Assembly: GCF_005239225.2 (NCBI RefSeq) | Contig: NC_133294.1 | Span: 3,968,001-4,032,000 of the forward strand | Length of the DNA stretch: 64,000 nucleotides | DNA from: Populus alba | Taxonomy: Eukaryota; Streptophyta; Magnoliopsida; Malpighiales; Salicaceae | Reading direction: 5' to 3' | In this document: in pieces, positions 45,845-59,700 of the stretch | How the letters are laid out: each line of letters opens with the position of its first letter | How positions within the stretch are numbered: the stretch's first letter is position 1 | The notes under the pieces: model-generated | Told to the model about the DNA's origin: nothing | The model's input: only the letters and a program-made list of their open reading frames with translations | Databases searched by the model: none | Program-made: the position numbers and the translations under genes

Positions 45845-48800
45845 ATAATTATTGACTGATCTCATCCAGCAAACTCTTAGATTCACAGTCCATACAATTT
45901 ATTACTAACATTAAAATAAATATTAAATAGATGAACCATAAAAGTACTTCATAAAACTGAAAATCCTTGTTGCTTTCTTAGTACTTCTTGCTTTGGATGT
46001 CTATGATAGCATTTTCCATGGCATTTTGTTGGTTCACATGGATAATGAATTTATATATATCAACAGTGTCTAGCAATATGGGGAAAAATAAACCTAATAA
46101 TAGAAATTTTAAAATTTAATAATAAAGGTAATTAGTATATTAATTTAATTGTTCTTTCAACGTCTCCCTGTTTATAATATATATATATGGGAAGACAGAT
46201 TGTCTTCTTCCTATATTCATTTCATTTTGGGAGGAGTGCCATACTATACCTTGTTAGACTCGGTCTGGGATATGACTCGAAAATAACTCAGGTCATTGGG
46301 TTGCCGGGACTCCCAGAGTAAAAAAAAATTTAACAAAACTAATTTTGTTTCATCCTTTTGTTAAAAAAATTTAAAAAAAAATCTTGGTGTTAACCTATCT
46401 AGATTTGGAGCGGTCTGGTCGAGTCATTGATCAATCAGTTTAGCTAAGTCAATGTAATTTTTCTAAAATCAACCTGCTAAATCGGAAGGATTTAATAACT
46501 TGTGCATATTTAAGCCACTGAAAAACCGTGGAAAACCCAATAAAACCAGACTGAGACGCTTCAACCATTAAAATGATGTTTCTGTGGAGTTTCGAAAAAT
46601 CAACAACTAAATTCCGAAGCCTGACTGGATCCTTAAATGATCTTTCTTCCTCAGTCCATGCTTGAAAACGACTTTAGGACAGTGGTTGCGGAAAAACTAC
46701 AAAAACCAACATGACTTTGATGCAAATGGACTTGGTCTCTTTGGCTCTTCTGACTAATTCCAGGTCCTTCCATGAAAGTTTCTAAATGATGATGACAACA
46801 GTACATTGGTCCCCAAAATTTGGTTAAATGGGTGGACAGCAGAAAGAAACCACTCCATAAGACAGAAAAATAATCTTACTTTGCTGGTAACTCCTTTCTC
46901 CTATGGATGTTTAAGATGGTGTTTGTCCCTGCACTTTCTCAGCACACACAGTAGATTAATTCAAAGTATTTTGGCCCGACAATGCTTAAGAATTATTAAA
47001 ACATGGAAGAAAGTGAGAAAAAATTCAAAAGCTGTTCAAATTTTGGCCCGATAATGCATCAGAAAATTCAGAATCACACAACAAAGATGATATTTCTTGG
47101 AAACATCTTCTGCCACAAGCTTGAGAAGGTCTCTAGGATAATGGAATGGTAGTTGAACAAAAACAAAACCAAGACAACTTCAAGCATGTAAGCTCTTGGG
47201 TCCAAGTTATCAATTCCGTTCTGTTTCGTTTGAAATGGCCGAAACATTTCATATTAATTCAAAAAACAGAACAAAACATAATAAGTTTCATCTCATTTTA
47301 AATTTCGGTTCATTTTAGATTTTTCGGCTAAATTTGGGTTCATTTTAGATTTCATTCCACATGTTCCGTTCCGCTCTTGAAAAGCCATTAAATCAAATTG
47401 AACCTTATTCAATTTAATTAATCAAACCACTCAAATATAAAAGCTCTTTTTCATTACTATTTTCAATAACAATGATATTAATAATAATATTGAAGATTAT
47501 CATTACTATTTTCATTAACATTGATATTAATTTTTTAAAATTAGATTTATCACTAATTACATGGTTTATATTCATGTTTTTTTTCATGTTTATACTTTGT
47601 AGGAATTTGAGCAAAACAATAAATGTTTTATATTTCATTAACCTTGATAACATTAACCTAACTTTATATTTAAAATATTTGTGTTAAAACATTTTACTTT
47701 TATAATATTTTGATATTTTGTTTAAGTTGAATTATTTTAAGTTAAAGATTTATTTAATCTTCACTATTTAGAAATATTTTAAATTTTAAAATTATATTTG
47801 TTTGGCATTATGTTTATATTGTATAATTTATAATTAATTTATTTTAAATTTAAATGATGTTTATTAAATATATATATATACACACACATAAACAATTTAA
47901 CCTCGAAACAACATGTTGAAACATTTTAAAACTAAAACATTTAATTTTAATTAAAAAATAAAATATCTTTCAAAACAAAATTAACAATAGTGCTTGGATC
48001 ACGTCCTTCCATGGAAGTAGTGATTATGCCACTTTTTCCCAAGTTGCTGAAAAAGGTTTGTTGTCATTACCTTTGGAATGATTATGCCACTGTTTCCCCA
48101 AGTTGCTAAAAAAGGTTGCTGTCATCTGTCTCAGAGTGATTTTAGAATATTTTATTGTTAATATTAAAAATAAGTTTTAAAAAATAATAAAAATATATTA
48201 TTTTAATATATTAAAAAAAATTGAAACGCAATTTCTAAAACACTTTAAAATAAATAGATGAACCATAAAAGTACTTCATAAAACTGAAAATCCTTGTTGC
48301 TTTCTTAGTACTTCTTGTTTTGGATGTCTATGATAGTATTTTCCATGGCATTTTGTTGGTTCACATGGATAATGAATTTATATATCAACAGTGTCTAGCA
48401 ATAAAGGGGAAAATAAACCTAATAATAGAAAATTTTTAAATTTAATAATAAAGGTAATTAGGATATTAATTTTTTTATATACTTCAACTTAATAAAATCT
48501 TTATTCCTTGAGGTGAACAGAGAAATCCCTTTATTGCAGCTTTTTTAATTTGATTTTAAAATAATAATGTGAAAAACAAACTCACTTATCACCTGAAATC
48601 AAAACTTAATATACTTGATTTCTAGAATTCTGGCTCTACTTTATTTAGTTTTGATAGTCAATATATCAAAACAAATATTTTTATATCATCAGATTTTCAC
48701 AACCCACCATTGAATTCAAACTCAAAGCAATAATCTGCTAAAATAAATCCATTTTTTAGCCTAACTACAACACCTTAAAGTTTTCAATGCTAATAATATT

Positions 48801-49880
48801 TCATTTTTCGAAACATTTTTCCAACATGGTATTCTCAATGTATGTGGACACATTTGGTCCACAATGCTTAAGATCATTATGGGCAGGCTAGTTGGCCAAG
48901 ATTGAATTAAATATGATTGAAATTCAGCAAAAACTTTAATTGCTTGACTGGATTTTCTCAAGTGGGATTTAATTATCTTTTAAAATGAACAGGAGAGTAG
49001 GGATAGGATTCCATCGAAAGCCATGATCTTTCTGCTTTCATATACTTTTCTCCTCCTTGGCACCCACCACACACGGATCGCACACTGTCATCACACCGTG
49101 TGCGGCCACCTTGCATGATCGTGAGCCCACATCTATCCCATCTTCCCTTTCAATGAAGCCACCAACTTGTTTTTTTTTTGTTTTCTTGTTTTTTTTTAAG
49201 TGGACAAAGCTTTCATTTGCTGAAAACTTGACTCGGGTAAATGTTTATTTGCTAGATATTTTGAATGTGACTCAATGCGCACTCGTCTAAGATGAAAACT
49301 TACAATAAAGTAGATATATAGACGAGGAAAATCCAAACAAGAGGATAAATCATTCGCTAGCAGTAACCAAAGAACAAGGGTGATTGTTTTGACGAACGAG
49401 GGAAGTAGTTGATGATCAAGAAACGATCAGCATGGTCAAAGGCACATGATTACAGATATTGGAAAAGCTAGAAAAGCTCCTCTCCAAGATCTGCAAATTA
49501 ATAAAGATTACGTTGAGGGAAAGAAGCAAGTAGAAGTGAGAGCCCGGGGAGACAGAGAGTACCTAGAAATCCAATCTGTTTTGAGGTGTCATTTTTTGCT
49601 TTGTTAATAGAAATTAATTCAATCTGTTTGGAAGGTATTTTTATTTTCTTATAAAGATTCAAAAATAAGGGGAAGTTGGAATTCTCTGAATCTTGTTAGA
49701 GTATGAGAAAATATCATAATCTTAAGTGGATTTCATAAGGTTCCATAGTATTTATTTGGTTTAAAGCTCAAACATGTTAGTTTTGGCAACCACTTACAAG
49801 CATTTTGAATCACAAAATCATTATGTGTGTTTGGTGTATTATGATTTTTAAAAATATTTTTATTTAGAAATATATTAAAA

Positions 49881-50043
49881 ATATTTTTTTAATTAACATA
49901 GATATTATGCTAATTTGTACATATCTCAACTAATTTTACAGGCCTTGAAGTTAACTAACATGTAAGCCTACAGTGATTCTAAAAAGACTCAAACTTATGA
50001 CCATTGAAAAACGAACTCAAGATCTGACCAGTTGAGCTACCTC
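49881..50043 (-). mobile_element. tRNA-derived SINE relic, X copy D
   Basis: The counterpart of 24,741-24,902. Minus strand GAGGTAGCTCAACTGGTCAG head, AAGTTTGAGTC B-box-like element, TGTAGGCTTACATG body. Confidence 0.65.
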
Positions 50044-50059
50044 TTAAAATTAATTTTAT

Positions 50060-50175
50060 AAATTTTTTATTAATTTTGGTATCTAGACAAGCTTACACGT
50101 ACCTCGATTAATTTTACAAATTCTAAAATTAATGATTATATAATTTTAATATTTTTAATTACCTACAATGTTAGT
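50060..50175 (-). mobile_element. Second, truncated SINE relic, X copy D
   Basis: The counterpart of 24,922-25,040, more decayed in the TCCGGACACC stretch. Confidence 0.5.
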
Positions 50176-51540
50176 GGTTGCTTTTTAATTTATAAATGAA
50201 CAAGTGAGTAGGGGATTCTGCTTTCAAAAGCCATGATCTTTCTGCTTTCAAATAATTTTCTCCTCCTTGGCACCTACCACACACGGATTGCACACTGCGT
50301 GCAGCCAAATTACATGATCGTGAGCCCATGGTTTTTTTATTTTATTTTATTTTTGGTAAGAAATTATTGGTCAAATGTTGGGATTAATCACAATTCATTC
50401 ACTAAAGTAATCGTGTATCGAAAATTCAGAAGCCACCAACTTATTTTTTTAAGTGGGCGGAGCTTTCATTTGGTGATAAAAATATTTATTTAAAAAACAT
50501 TTAAAGTATAAAACGTCTCCTAAACTCTTACATTATGAATTTCATTTGTGTTTGTTTAAGAACAAATTCAAGTTTTTTTTTCTCTACAGAATCCTCGAAC
50601 TTTGATCTGTAATCTCTAAACCCAAAAAAAAATATCAATATTGTTTATATTTGCCAAACATATATGCTGGATAAGTTAATGAGGGAAAATGTTACAAATT
50701 TCCCAATTTTAACTTGAATTACATGTTCTTAACTCTTCCAAATATATGAAAAAAAATAACAAAAAGGAAGAGTCCAAGAATAATACAAGATGCAAAATTA
50801 AAATAAAATAATGATGTATTAGATCTTAAAATAAAAATAATAACATACTTCAAATATTTTTTTAAAAATAACATAGTTTAAAGAGTTTCAAATGACACCT
50901 ATAATTAGTAAGTCACAATAATTAAGTAAGATTCTCTTAAATTATAAAATTATTATACACAAAACTTAATAAAAAAAGAAAAAAGAAAAAACCACCTTGG
51001 AGGCACATTAACTTCAATAACAATGTCTTTGTTATTGATGGAAAGATATATACAAGATAGATTCAATAACACTAAAAAACAATTAAAAATGATAATCAAA
51101 ATGAACCACATGAGTAGCCCAAAAACGAATGAATCTTGATATTTTTGGACCACTTGTAGAATTCATTTTATTTATTGTTTGTGAATATTTTTAATGTTAT
51201 TAAATTTATCTCGAGTATCAATTAAATTGTTATAAGAGTTTTGACATATCTTTAAAATTATTTTTTTATTGAATCTTGCATTTAATTTTAAAATTCGTAA
51301 ATTATAAATATGTTACACGATACTCTTTAAAATATATTATTTTTAAAAATAGTTTTTATATTATAATATTTTATTATATATTGTTTTTTAGCATGAGCAG
51401 GAAACACTCAGTATCCATGCATAGCAAAAACCAGTTGTAATAAAGAGACAATAGCCAGCTAAATTCTGAAAACTGTCACTTCCAACTCACAGTTTGCTGT
51501 CTGCCTCATTTTAAAGCACACACGTATTTCACACTTTTCC

Positions 51541-51628
51541 CACGCGCCAGTCTATCAATAAACAGCGCGTGAAACAATTCTCCCCTTCCCTCAAAAATCC
51601 ACATTGTAGCCGTTAGAAACCACGTGGC
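51541..51628. promoter_or_regulatory. CGCG pair and G-box upstream of the OSCA gene
   Basis: CACGCGC (51,541-51,547) and its exact inverse GCGCGTG (51,565-51,571) each fit the vCGCGb core bound by CAMTA factors. CACGTGGC (51,621-51,628) is a G-box/ABRE core. They lie about 2.1-2.2 kb before the start codon. Function is inference. Confidence 0.3.
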
Positions 51629-52129
51629 AACTTGCCGACACTGCTCATGGTTGTTAACGACGATATATTTGCCTTAATTAAGCCCTTCTGGTTTTTTTTA
51701 GCCTTGAATTTATGGGCAAATACAAAATAGAATTCAATAATAATAGTGTGATTTCAATCAAGTCCCTTGAGTTAAAATTCATGCAATTTCATCATAAAAT
51801 TGTTGTTGAACTAACAATCAAGTCCCATGAACACTAGTGAGTTTTGGTCGATTTTGAGGAGTTTCGGGTGTTATCGTATTTTGATTACTAAAATTGACTG
51901 ATTTATAGTCTTAGCACATGAAAAAAGGATCTTTAAAATTTTATTTTGTTGTACAGGAATAAAGCTTACTGATTAAGTAATTTTAAATATTTAAGACTTT
52001 AACTTTTTGTCTAACAACACTTTTATAGAGGTGTTATTGATGGGTCCATCAAATCTTATGTAAGAAAATTCTACTTTTAAAAGACAAATCATTATCAACT
52101 ATTTTTCATGAATATATAAAGTGAATGTT

Positions 52130-52330
52130 TTAAGATTGTGGTAATTTCTTTTTTACTTTTTAACAGTATTATTTATTTAAAAATATTTTAAATAAATTTT
52201 TTATTTATTTTATAGCAGTATATCAAAACTTTTAAAAAATACTATAAAAACATTATTTTAATATTTTTTTAAGCTGAATATTTTTTTAAAACACACATAA
52301 ACATAGTTTTAATCGCAATGTTAAATAACC
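52130..52330. repeat. MITE-like AT-rich dispersed repeat
   Basis: It begins near gattgtggtaatttc and ends near ttttaatcgcaatgttaaat. The inner A/T blocks resemble the repeat at 1,366-1,585. The ends are weakly complementary. Family from memory only. Confidence 0.35.
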
Positions 52331-52704
52331 CCAGAGATTATTTAGTATTGTTATTATTTTTGTTTTTTTCTTAATCATATAGAAAAAACTGAGTAGTTAG
52401 CCAAATATTTTTTTGTTTTTTTACATTGGATCTCATAATATAATTGTGTTTAACATTTTAATTTTATAAAAAACTAAAATAATATATTTTTCATTCTTTG
52501 AGATTTATTTTTTATTTGTTTTACAAGAAAAAATTCATCTCCCTATCATTTTAACCAAATATATTTTCTTAATTTTTCTTTTAAATCACAGCAGTAAAAA
52601 TTACTCCTATACCTAACATAGTTAGCCAATCATCCATATCTATTTTTTATTTTTGGCTTTTACTTAATTTTTTAATTCAAAAAATTTATCTTTGTATTAC
52701 GTAA

Positions 52705-52790
52705 TACAAAACTCTTTTCAAGATTAATAGTTGCTATCCTCACATCATACAAAACACTTTTCAAGATTAATAATTGCTATCCTCACTTGA
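52705..52790. repeat. Tandem duplication, 2 x 43 bp
   Basis: tacaaaactcttttcaagat...cctcacatca is followed directly by a copy with five substitutions. No known role. Confidence 0.85.
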
Positions 52791-53734
52791 TATTTTAAGA
52801 GAGTAATGGGACACCACAACCATCTACATCAATTGATAGATAGAAGAACTTGAACACTAAAAAGAAAGCTTTAAAAGTTTAAGGACTGAAATGAAATAAC
52901 CAAGATAATTACAACACTGAATTGTCACTCCAAGAAAAACAACCATCTTTGTGACTTCAAATAAAAGGATATCCTCCGAAATGGAAGACGTTATCATCGA
53001 GAACAGCGGAGAAACCCACTTGCCATTTTTATTTTTCTTTACTCTCTTCCTCTTCTTCTTCATCTTCTACCTGCTATGTAGTACCATTTTTTGAACTTAA
53101 CTTTTGTTATCTGTATTTGTTATTATAATGATTACTTGTCGAAGGCGTTTATGGTAGCGTGTTTGTTGCTTATCCTCTGCAAGGGAGAGGAATAATGTTG
53201 TTTACTTGAATTGAGCTAAAAAGCAATCCAAACACTTCTTAATTCAACTTTCTCTGGGAGACACTCAAAGTTAATCTCAGCTTTTGTTGATGATTAAGAG
53301 GGCAAGTTAGCATTGGAGATAAGGGAAGAACTTGGTTGATAGTAAGCAAAGTATGGTTTTTTCTTGGCTCCTTTTGTTTTCTGTTTGTGTTGATTTTTTC
53401 TTTCGGGTTCTGATGTGTGAAATAGTTGTTGAATTTGTGACCCAGATGGAAAAAAAAATGTTTAATTTGGAGATTAGTTTGATGTTTGTTTAGGATTGGT
53501 TTAAAGTTGGCTGATTTGCTTTGTAAGTATAAAAAGGATGAGTGTTTCTTTTTAAATCTTGCTTGAAATTTGTTATCTTCTTATGTAAAGGGGTGTTTTT
53601 CATTGTTAGGAACTGTTGGATGTTAAATATAGTAGTTCAGTTTTTGATGTGTTTTGAGATTTTCTTGAAAAGTTGTTGATTTTTTTATGTTTTTGACAAG
53701 GGTTTTTGTTTTGGTTTTTTTGTTGAAGGTATCA

Positions 53735-56700
53735 ATGGCAACGCTAGGAGATATAGCGGTTTCGGGGGCTTTAAATCTACTGAGTGCTTTCATTTTCTTA
53801 TTGGCATTTGCAATTTTGAGGATACAACCTTTCAATGATAGGGTTTACTTTCCAAAATGGTATCTCAAGGGCTTAAGAAGCAGTGCCTCGCACTCGGGGG
53901 CTCTTGTTCGCAGGGTTGTGAATTTAGACTTTAGATCCTATACCCGGTTCTTAAATTGGATGCCTGAAGCGCTTAAAATGCCTGAGCCTGAGCTTATTGA
54001 TCATGCAGGATTGGATTCAGCGGTTTACTTGCGAATTTACTTGATGGGGTAATGCTGTTGTACTGGTGCATGTTAATCTTTGTTTTCCTATGCTTAATTT
54101 TTTATCAAAGATATACTGTTATTATCCTTTGAACATGTTAGAACAACTATATTTTTGTAAAATGTTTGTTGTTTGTTATTGTGCACTAAGCTAGTTTTTG
54201 TTGCTTATGCAGACTTAAAATTTTTGTGCCTATAGCGTTCCTTGCTTGGGCTATCCTGGTGCCAGTTAATTACACCAATGATACTCTAGAGGCAGCCCAG
54301 AAGGTGTCCAATGTAACTGCTAGTGACATTGACAAGCTTTCAATTTCCAATGTTCCACTTAAATCACAAAGGTACGAAGCCATCAATCATTGCTAGCTTC
54401 TGCTACCTTGCCATCTCTGAGCATTCATGAATTCTTGATATATTCAGATATATTGATCACATTTCTCTTACTACTTTATAAATGATTCGGTATCTGTATC
54501 TGTAGAATGTTTATTGATTGCATATTTACCAAAAAACAAGAGTAACTGTTTCTCCAAAAGACAATCATGTGTTGTCTTTTTTTTTTTTTTTGTATGTATT
54601 ATCCTACATCTTCTACTTCCAGGAATATCTGCTCCCTTACCTTTTCATTTTACACCAATTTTTATGTTAATTGCACTGCAGATTTTGGACTCATATAGTG
54701 ATGGCCTATGCCTTTACTTTCTGGACATGCTACGTGTTACTGAAGGAGTATGAAAAGGTTGCTTCAATGAGGTTGCACTTTCTTTCCTCAGAAGGACGCC
54801 GTCCTGATCAATTCACTGTAAGATGAACTATTTTCCTTATTGATTTATTTCTTTATCAAACCTTTTTCTCACAATCCTGAGCTTGTTTCCCTCCATTTCC
54901 ATATATATATATATATATATATGCCTTAAGTGAAATATTTCCAAAACGGGAAGCAGTTCTTAGACCTAAAAAAGTTGGGCCGGATTTGTCTGTGTAACAG
55001 TCAATCTCAGATTGCTTAATGTTGTAGTACAAAATTTCAATTCTAGTTTACCCATTGTAACAGCTTTTCTCTATCCTTATCTCCTTCAAGAAACTTGAAT
55101 AATAATTGCTTACACTTCACAGGTCCTTGTTAGGAATGTACCTCCGGATCCAGATGAATCTGTCAGTGAGCTTGTGGAGCACTTTTTCCTCGTGAATCAT
55201 CCACATCATTATCTCATTCATCAGGTATGTTTTTGCTCAAGCAGAATTTATAGTGTAAATATCTTTGGTAGAAAGCTATGAATTTTATTGATGATATCGA
55301 GGAATAGTGTGCATCAGTCTTGTTGTGCAAATTATTGAAAACCATTTGTTAGAATGTGTATTGTGGGCAGGGCATCATGTGGGTCAATTGTGTGCTAACG
55401 ACACTATAAAAATTATATATCATTATGGGACATTTGTTGGTATGCATTTTGATCATAGCTTTCCTTCTGTGCATATGCAAGCCAGCTTCCATATGTTAAC
55501 TGTTCCCTCAGCAATTGCTTATACCTATCATGTTCTTTCTCTTAGTTTTTTCTTCAGTGGTTTTGATTGTGTATTGTGAACCTTAATTATTTTAATTGTG
55601 TTATGTGATGTTTTTTTTTTATCATAGAATTGGAAAGGTGTTATTCCATGAGTTGTCTGTGAGATTTGAAATGTTGCTAACCTTAACATTTAATTGATTT
55701 AAGTGACTAAATTTCCTTGTTTCTATTTATGGATTTGTAACCATTTGACATTCCCTATAGGACATAGAGACTTCATTTTTTTTTCCCTAAATAGACATTT
55801 AACAGAGGATTGCACAAATAAACTACTTTGAATTTTCTTGTCTTGTGACATAGAAAAATGATAAAAAAAAGAAGAGAAACTTGGATTTTTTTTTTTTTTT
55901 AACTGAACTAAGAATGTGCACCTCTTTGTTATCATATAAGTATGCTGTGTAAATATTTATTGCTGTTGTGATTTGTGGGAAATGTTCTTGGACATAAAGA
56001 ACACTTCCTATTTTCTTGACAAGTAGAGTGCTGCAGCCCATCGTAGCTTTTCATCATTTGGATTAAATAGCAAGGGATAGGGAAAAGGTTTGGTAGTTGA
56101 GGAGGCAACATGCGGATCTCATACGGTCTATTGAGTGGCTTTAAATGGACTATTTACTTAATGGAATATTTAAATAAACCCTGGCTTTTATTATACTCCT
56201 GAAATTCTAGGATAGTATGTACTTCAATTTTTTTAATCCTTGAACTATGCATGCTTGGTAAAAAAAATTGGCTTTGTGAATATTTTTAGGATTTAAAATT
56301 TTTAATGTAGGTGGTCTGCAACGCAAACAAACTAGCCAGTTTGGTCAAGAAGAAGAAAAGTAAGCAGAACTGGCTTGACTACTACCAACTCAAGTATGAC
56401 AGGAATCAATCACAGCGGCCTCTTAAGAAAGTACTTCTCAAAATTCAATCTGATATATCTTAAGTAGTTGTTGCCTCATGTCCGAATCTAATGTCTATTA
56501 CTTTTGCCTAAACCCCAATTACGGTTTTAACCTCAAACTTTACTTTTCTTTGCTGTTCAGACTGGTTTCCTTGGGCTTTGGGGTGAAAAGGTGGATGCAA
56601 TTGATCATCACATATCAGAGATTAAGAAACTGTCAGAAGAAGTAAGCCCCTAGCTTCAATTTCTTATCTAAATTCCCCGATCTTTCAAAAAGTTTGAATT

Positions 56701-59700
56701 ATTGTTTTGTTAGTTATTCACAAGTATATAAATCTGCAACTTCTTGTTCAAAAAAGCAAAACCATTGTTCAAATGAGTTAGAGATGCTACTTTACCAGTT
56801 ACTAATCGAATCACCCCTCTGATCTGGGTAATGTATCATTCTGGTATAATTCAGATAGAAGAGGAGAGAAAAAAGGTTTTAAAGGATCCAAAGTCTATAA
56901 TGCCGGCAGCATTTGTTTCATTTAAGACTCGATGGGGTGCAGCTGTTTGTGCACAAACTCAACAATCAAGAAATCCGACTTTGTGGTTAACAGAGTGGGC
57001 TCCTGAGCCGCGTGATGTATATTGGGAAAACTTGGCCATTCCATACATGTCACTCTCTGTTAGGAGGCTGATAATTGGAGTTGCATTTTTTTTCCTTACT
57101 TTCTTTTTCATGATACCTATTGCATCTGTGCAAGCTCTAGCAAGCATTGAGGGAATTGAGAAAAAAGCCCCTTTTCTGAAGCCCATTATTGAAATGTAAG
57201 TTTTCTTTCTTTCATCACAGTGCCTTCTAACTTAAATGCAAGATTTCTTTGTTAGAAATTATCAACTTTTTATTTTTTATGCAGAAAATTTATCAAATCC
57301 GTTATCCAAGGTTTTCTACCTGGCATTGCATTGAAGCTCTTCCTAATCTTCCTGCCAACAATTTTAATGATCATGTCTAAATTTGAAGGCTTCCTATCTA
57401 TATCATCTTTGGAAAGGAGATCAGCATCAAGATATTATATTTTCCTCATTATCAATGTATTCCTTGGGAGCATACTCACTGGGGCCGCATTTGAACAGCT
57501 AAATTCTTTTATCAATCAGTCTGCAAACGAGTATGTTATTCTCACATATCTATCAAGTATTTATTAGGGTGTAAGCAATTTTCATAGAATTTGGTTGCAT
57601 TAGGATGAATGGCACTATATACTGTAAGATCCAACCATTGTCGGTAGTGTTAATGCCTAGTGAGAGATGTTATTTTCATGGCATGTGCCTTAAAAGGATT
57701 TCCAACAACTTACATTTTATTAATTCTTCCACCAATGATTTAATTTTATCTAACTTTTCATTGATCCAGAATCCTATTATCCTGAGATGAAGCTCTAGGA
57801 TCTAAGTCAATATGTTTTTCATCTTTATTGCCTACAACTTCCATCAAGTGTTATAATTGTTTTCTCCTTTGTTTTGCTCATTTCTTTGTTTATGTATGGC
57901 AGAATTCCTAAAACAATAGGTGTAGCTGTTCCATTGAAAGCAACTTTCTTCATAACCTATATAATGGTTGATGGTTGGGCTGGAATAGCTGGAGAAGTTT
58001 TAATGCTGAAACCACTGATACTCTATCACTTGAAAAATTTCTTTCTGGTGAAGACAGAAAAAGACAGGGAAGAGGCAATGAATCCTGGCAGTCTTGGTTT
58101 TAACACCGGCGAACCTCGCATTCAATTATATTTTCTGCTAGGTCTTGTATATGCAACAGTGACACCTGCTCTCCTTCCATTCATAATTATTTTCTTTGCC
58201 TTCGCCTATGTAGTGTTCCGTCATCAGGTAAATAATTGATACCTTTGGTTAAATGATGTTCCATCAAAGGACAATTCTATTGTGTATGGTTAATGTCTTG
58301 TCAACTAAATGATCAAAACCGGCAATTTAATCCAAGTTTGAAGATGTTCTGGGCCAGGGCATTAAAACTAGATAGTATATTTGTAGCACAATCATATGCT
58401 TTGTCCTTGGTCATGTGTATTCACGGTTTCCCTATGTTTACACCTTGGCAGATCATAAATGTTTACAACCAAGAGTATGAAAGTGGTGCGGCATTCTGGC
58501 CTGATGTCCATGGGCGTGTTATTACTGCATTAGTAATCTCACAGCTGGCTCTGCTGGGACTGATGAGTACAAAAGAAGCTGCGCAGTCAGCACCATTTCT
58601 CATTGCTCTTCCTGTACTCACTATATGGTTCCATAGCTTCTGCAACGGACGCCACAAATCTGCTTTTGTCAAATATCCATTACAGGTGTGTTGGTGTCTG
58701 CGTATTCTGGAGTTTACACTTTTCATTCTCTTTTGATTTTTATGTGCTTCCTTGTTTGCTCTCAATTGATTCTCCTGCATAACACTAATAATTTCTTATA
58801 TGCAACTATGAACTCCTTTTAGTTTTATGTCAAGCTAGAGCTGTTTAATGCTAGTGTTTGGTGTGAAAAATGTTATTTACAAACTCGGGTTATTTTTGGA
58901 TGTAAAAGCTTGATCTTTTTGTCATGAAGCATGAAATGCCTAGCTGTGTTGATGACATTGTTTACTGTTGTGAAAAAGCTTGATTTGATGATAATGGAGA
59001 GAGAGAAAGAGGAAAAATTCAACCACTTTCTTTTCAAATTATAGAATTTCTGAGGTTAGCAACACTTGCATTGCCAAAATAACTTCTTCAAGGATCTACA
59101 AACTCCTTACAAAGATTTATAATCGGAGACTGTCCAAGCATTAGAGAGTTGCCAGAGTGCATTGGTACTTTAAAGAACTTCAAACGTTGCCCAAGGTTGA
59201 GCGAAAGATGCCCAATGGGACGGGAGAACGTTGAAGAAGCTGTTTTGGTAATGCAAGTGTTGCTGGTAACCTTGGAAACGTTACAATCTCAAGGGAAATT
59301 GGTTGAATTTTTTCTTCTTTCTCTTCTTCTATTATCATCAAATCAAGCTTGTCACAATGGTAAATAGACAATTCCTCCATTGCAGTTAGATATTTCATGT
59401 TTCGTGGCAAAGAGATCAAGCTTTTGCATAAAAAATATGCAATTTCTTATAAGCAGTTCTAGTTAGTTGATACTACCTAGTTTAGGTTCCCTAACATAAT
59501 GCTTTTCAATTGAATTCAAGATGTTTGATTAATTGATTTGCTAATGAAGAATTTATTTAGTGTTAAAATTTTGTTTTAAAAGACATGGTTAATGGGCATG
59601 TTTGTGGTAAAATTAAAAGTGTGGTCCACTCACTTTTAGGGTTAAGACCGTTGAAAATTATTCTCCAACAAAAATACTTTAACATAAAATATTAACTTTT

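Larger units (their letters stand above)
26140..51286. repeat. Tandem duplication, unit 2 (~25.1 kb including copia-2)
   Basis: Second copy of the unit described at 1,261-26,139. Most differences are homopolymer lengths. The larger ones are copia-2, the 458-bp deletion in the F-box/FIST copy and the LINE-related rearrangement at 44,600-45,200. Past 51,286 the similarity stops. Confidence 0.85.
46178..51286. repeat. Block X, copy D (right end of unit 2, non-coding)
   Basis: It starts after a short AT run with GGGAAGACAGATTGTCTTC (a 7-bp inverted repeat, GAAGACA/TGTCTTC) and matches copy B throughout. It has the empty copia-1 site at about 46,228-46,240 and a private 30-bp partial duplication near 47,320-47,350. 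No gene recognised. It contains two SINE relics listed separately. Confidence 0.8.
51287..53341. other. Intergenic region and OSCA upstream/5' UTR
   Basis: Single-copy-looking AT-rich DNA. A GC-richer island at 51,480-51,660 has a CACGCGC/GCGCGTG pair and a G-box. A MITE-like A/T element lies at about 52,130-52,330 and a 2 x 43-bp repeat at 52,705-52,790. A pyrimidine-rich patch (about 53,030-53,076) resembles the Y-patch near plant transcription starts. A GT donor at 53,342 paired with the AG at 53,727-53,728 would give a 5' UTR intron ending 6 bp before the OSCA ATG; this is inferred from splice signals only. Confidence 0.45.

Noticed and set aside
59149..59367. Plus-strand gene in the OSCA last intron
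   Set aside because: It has LRR-like content only in the first third. The rest is the antisense arm of the inverted repeat read backwards.
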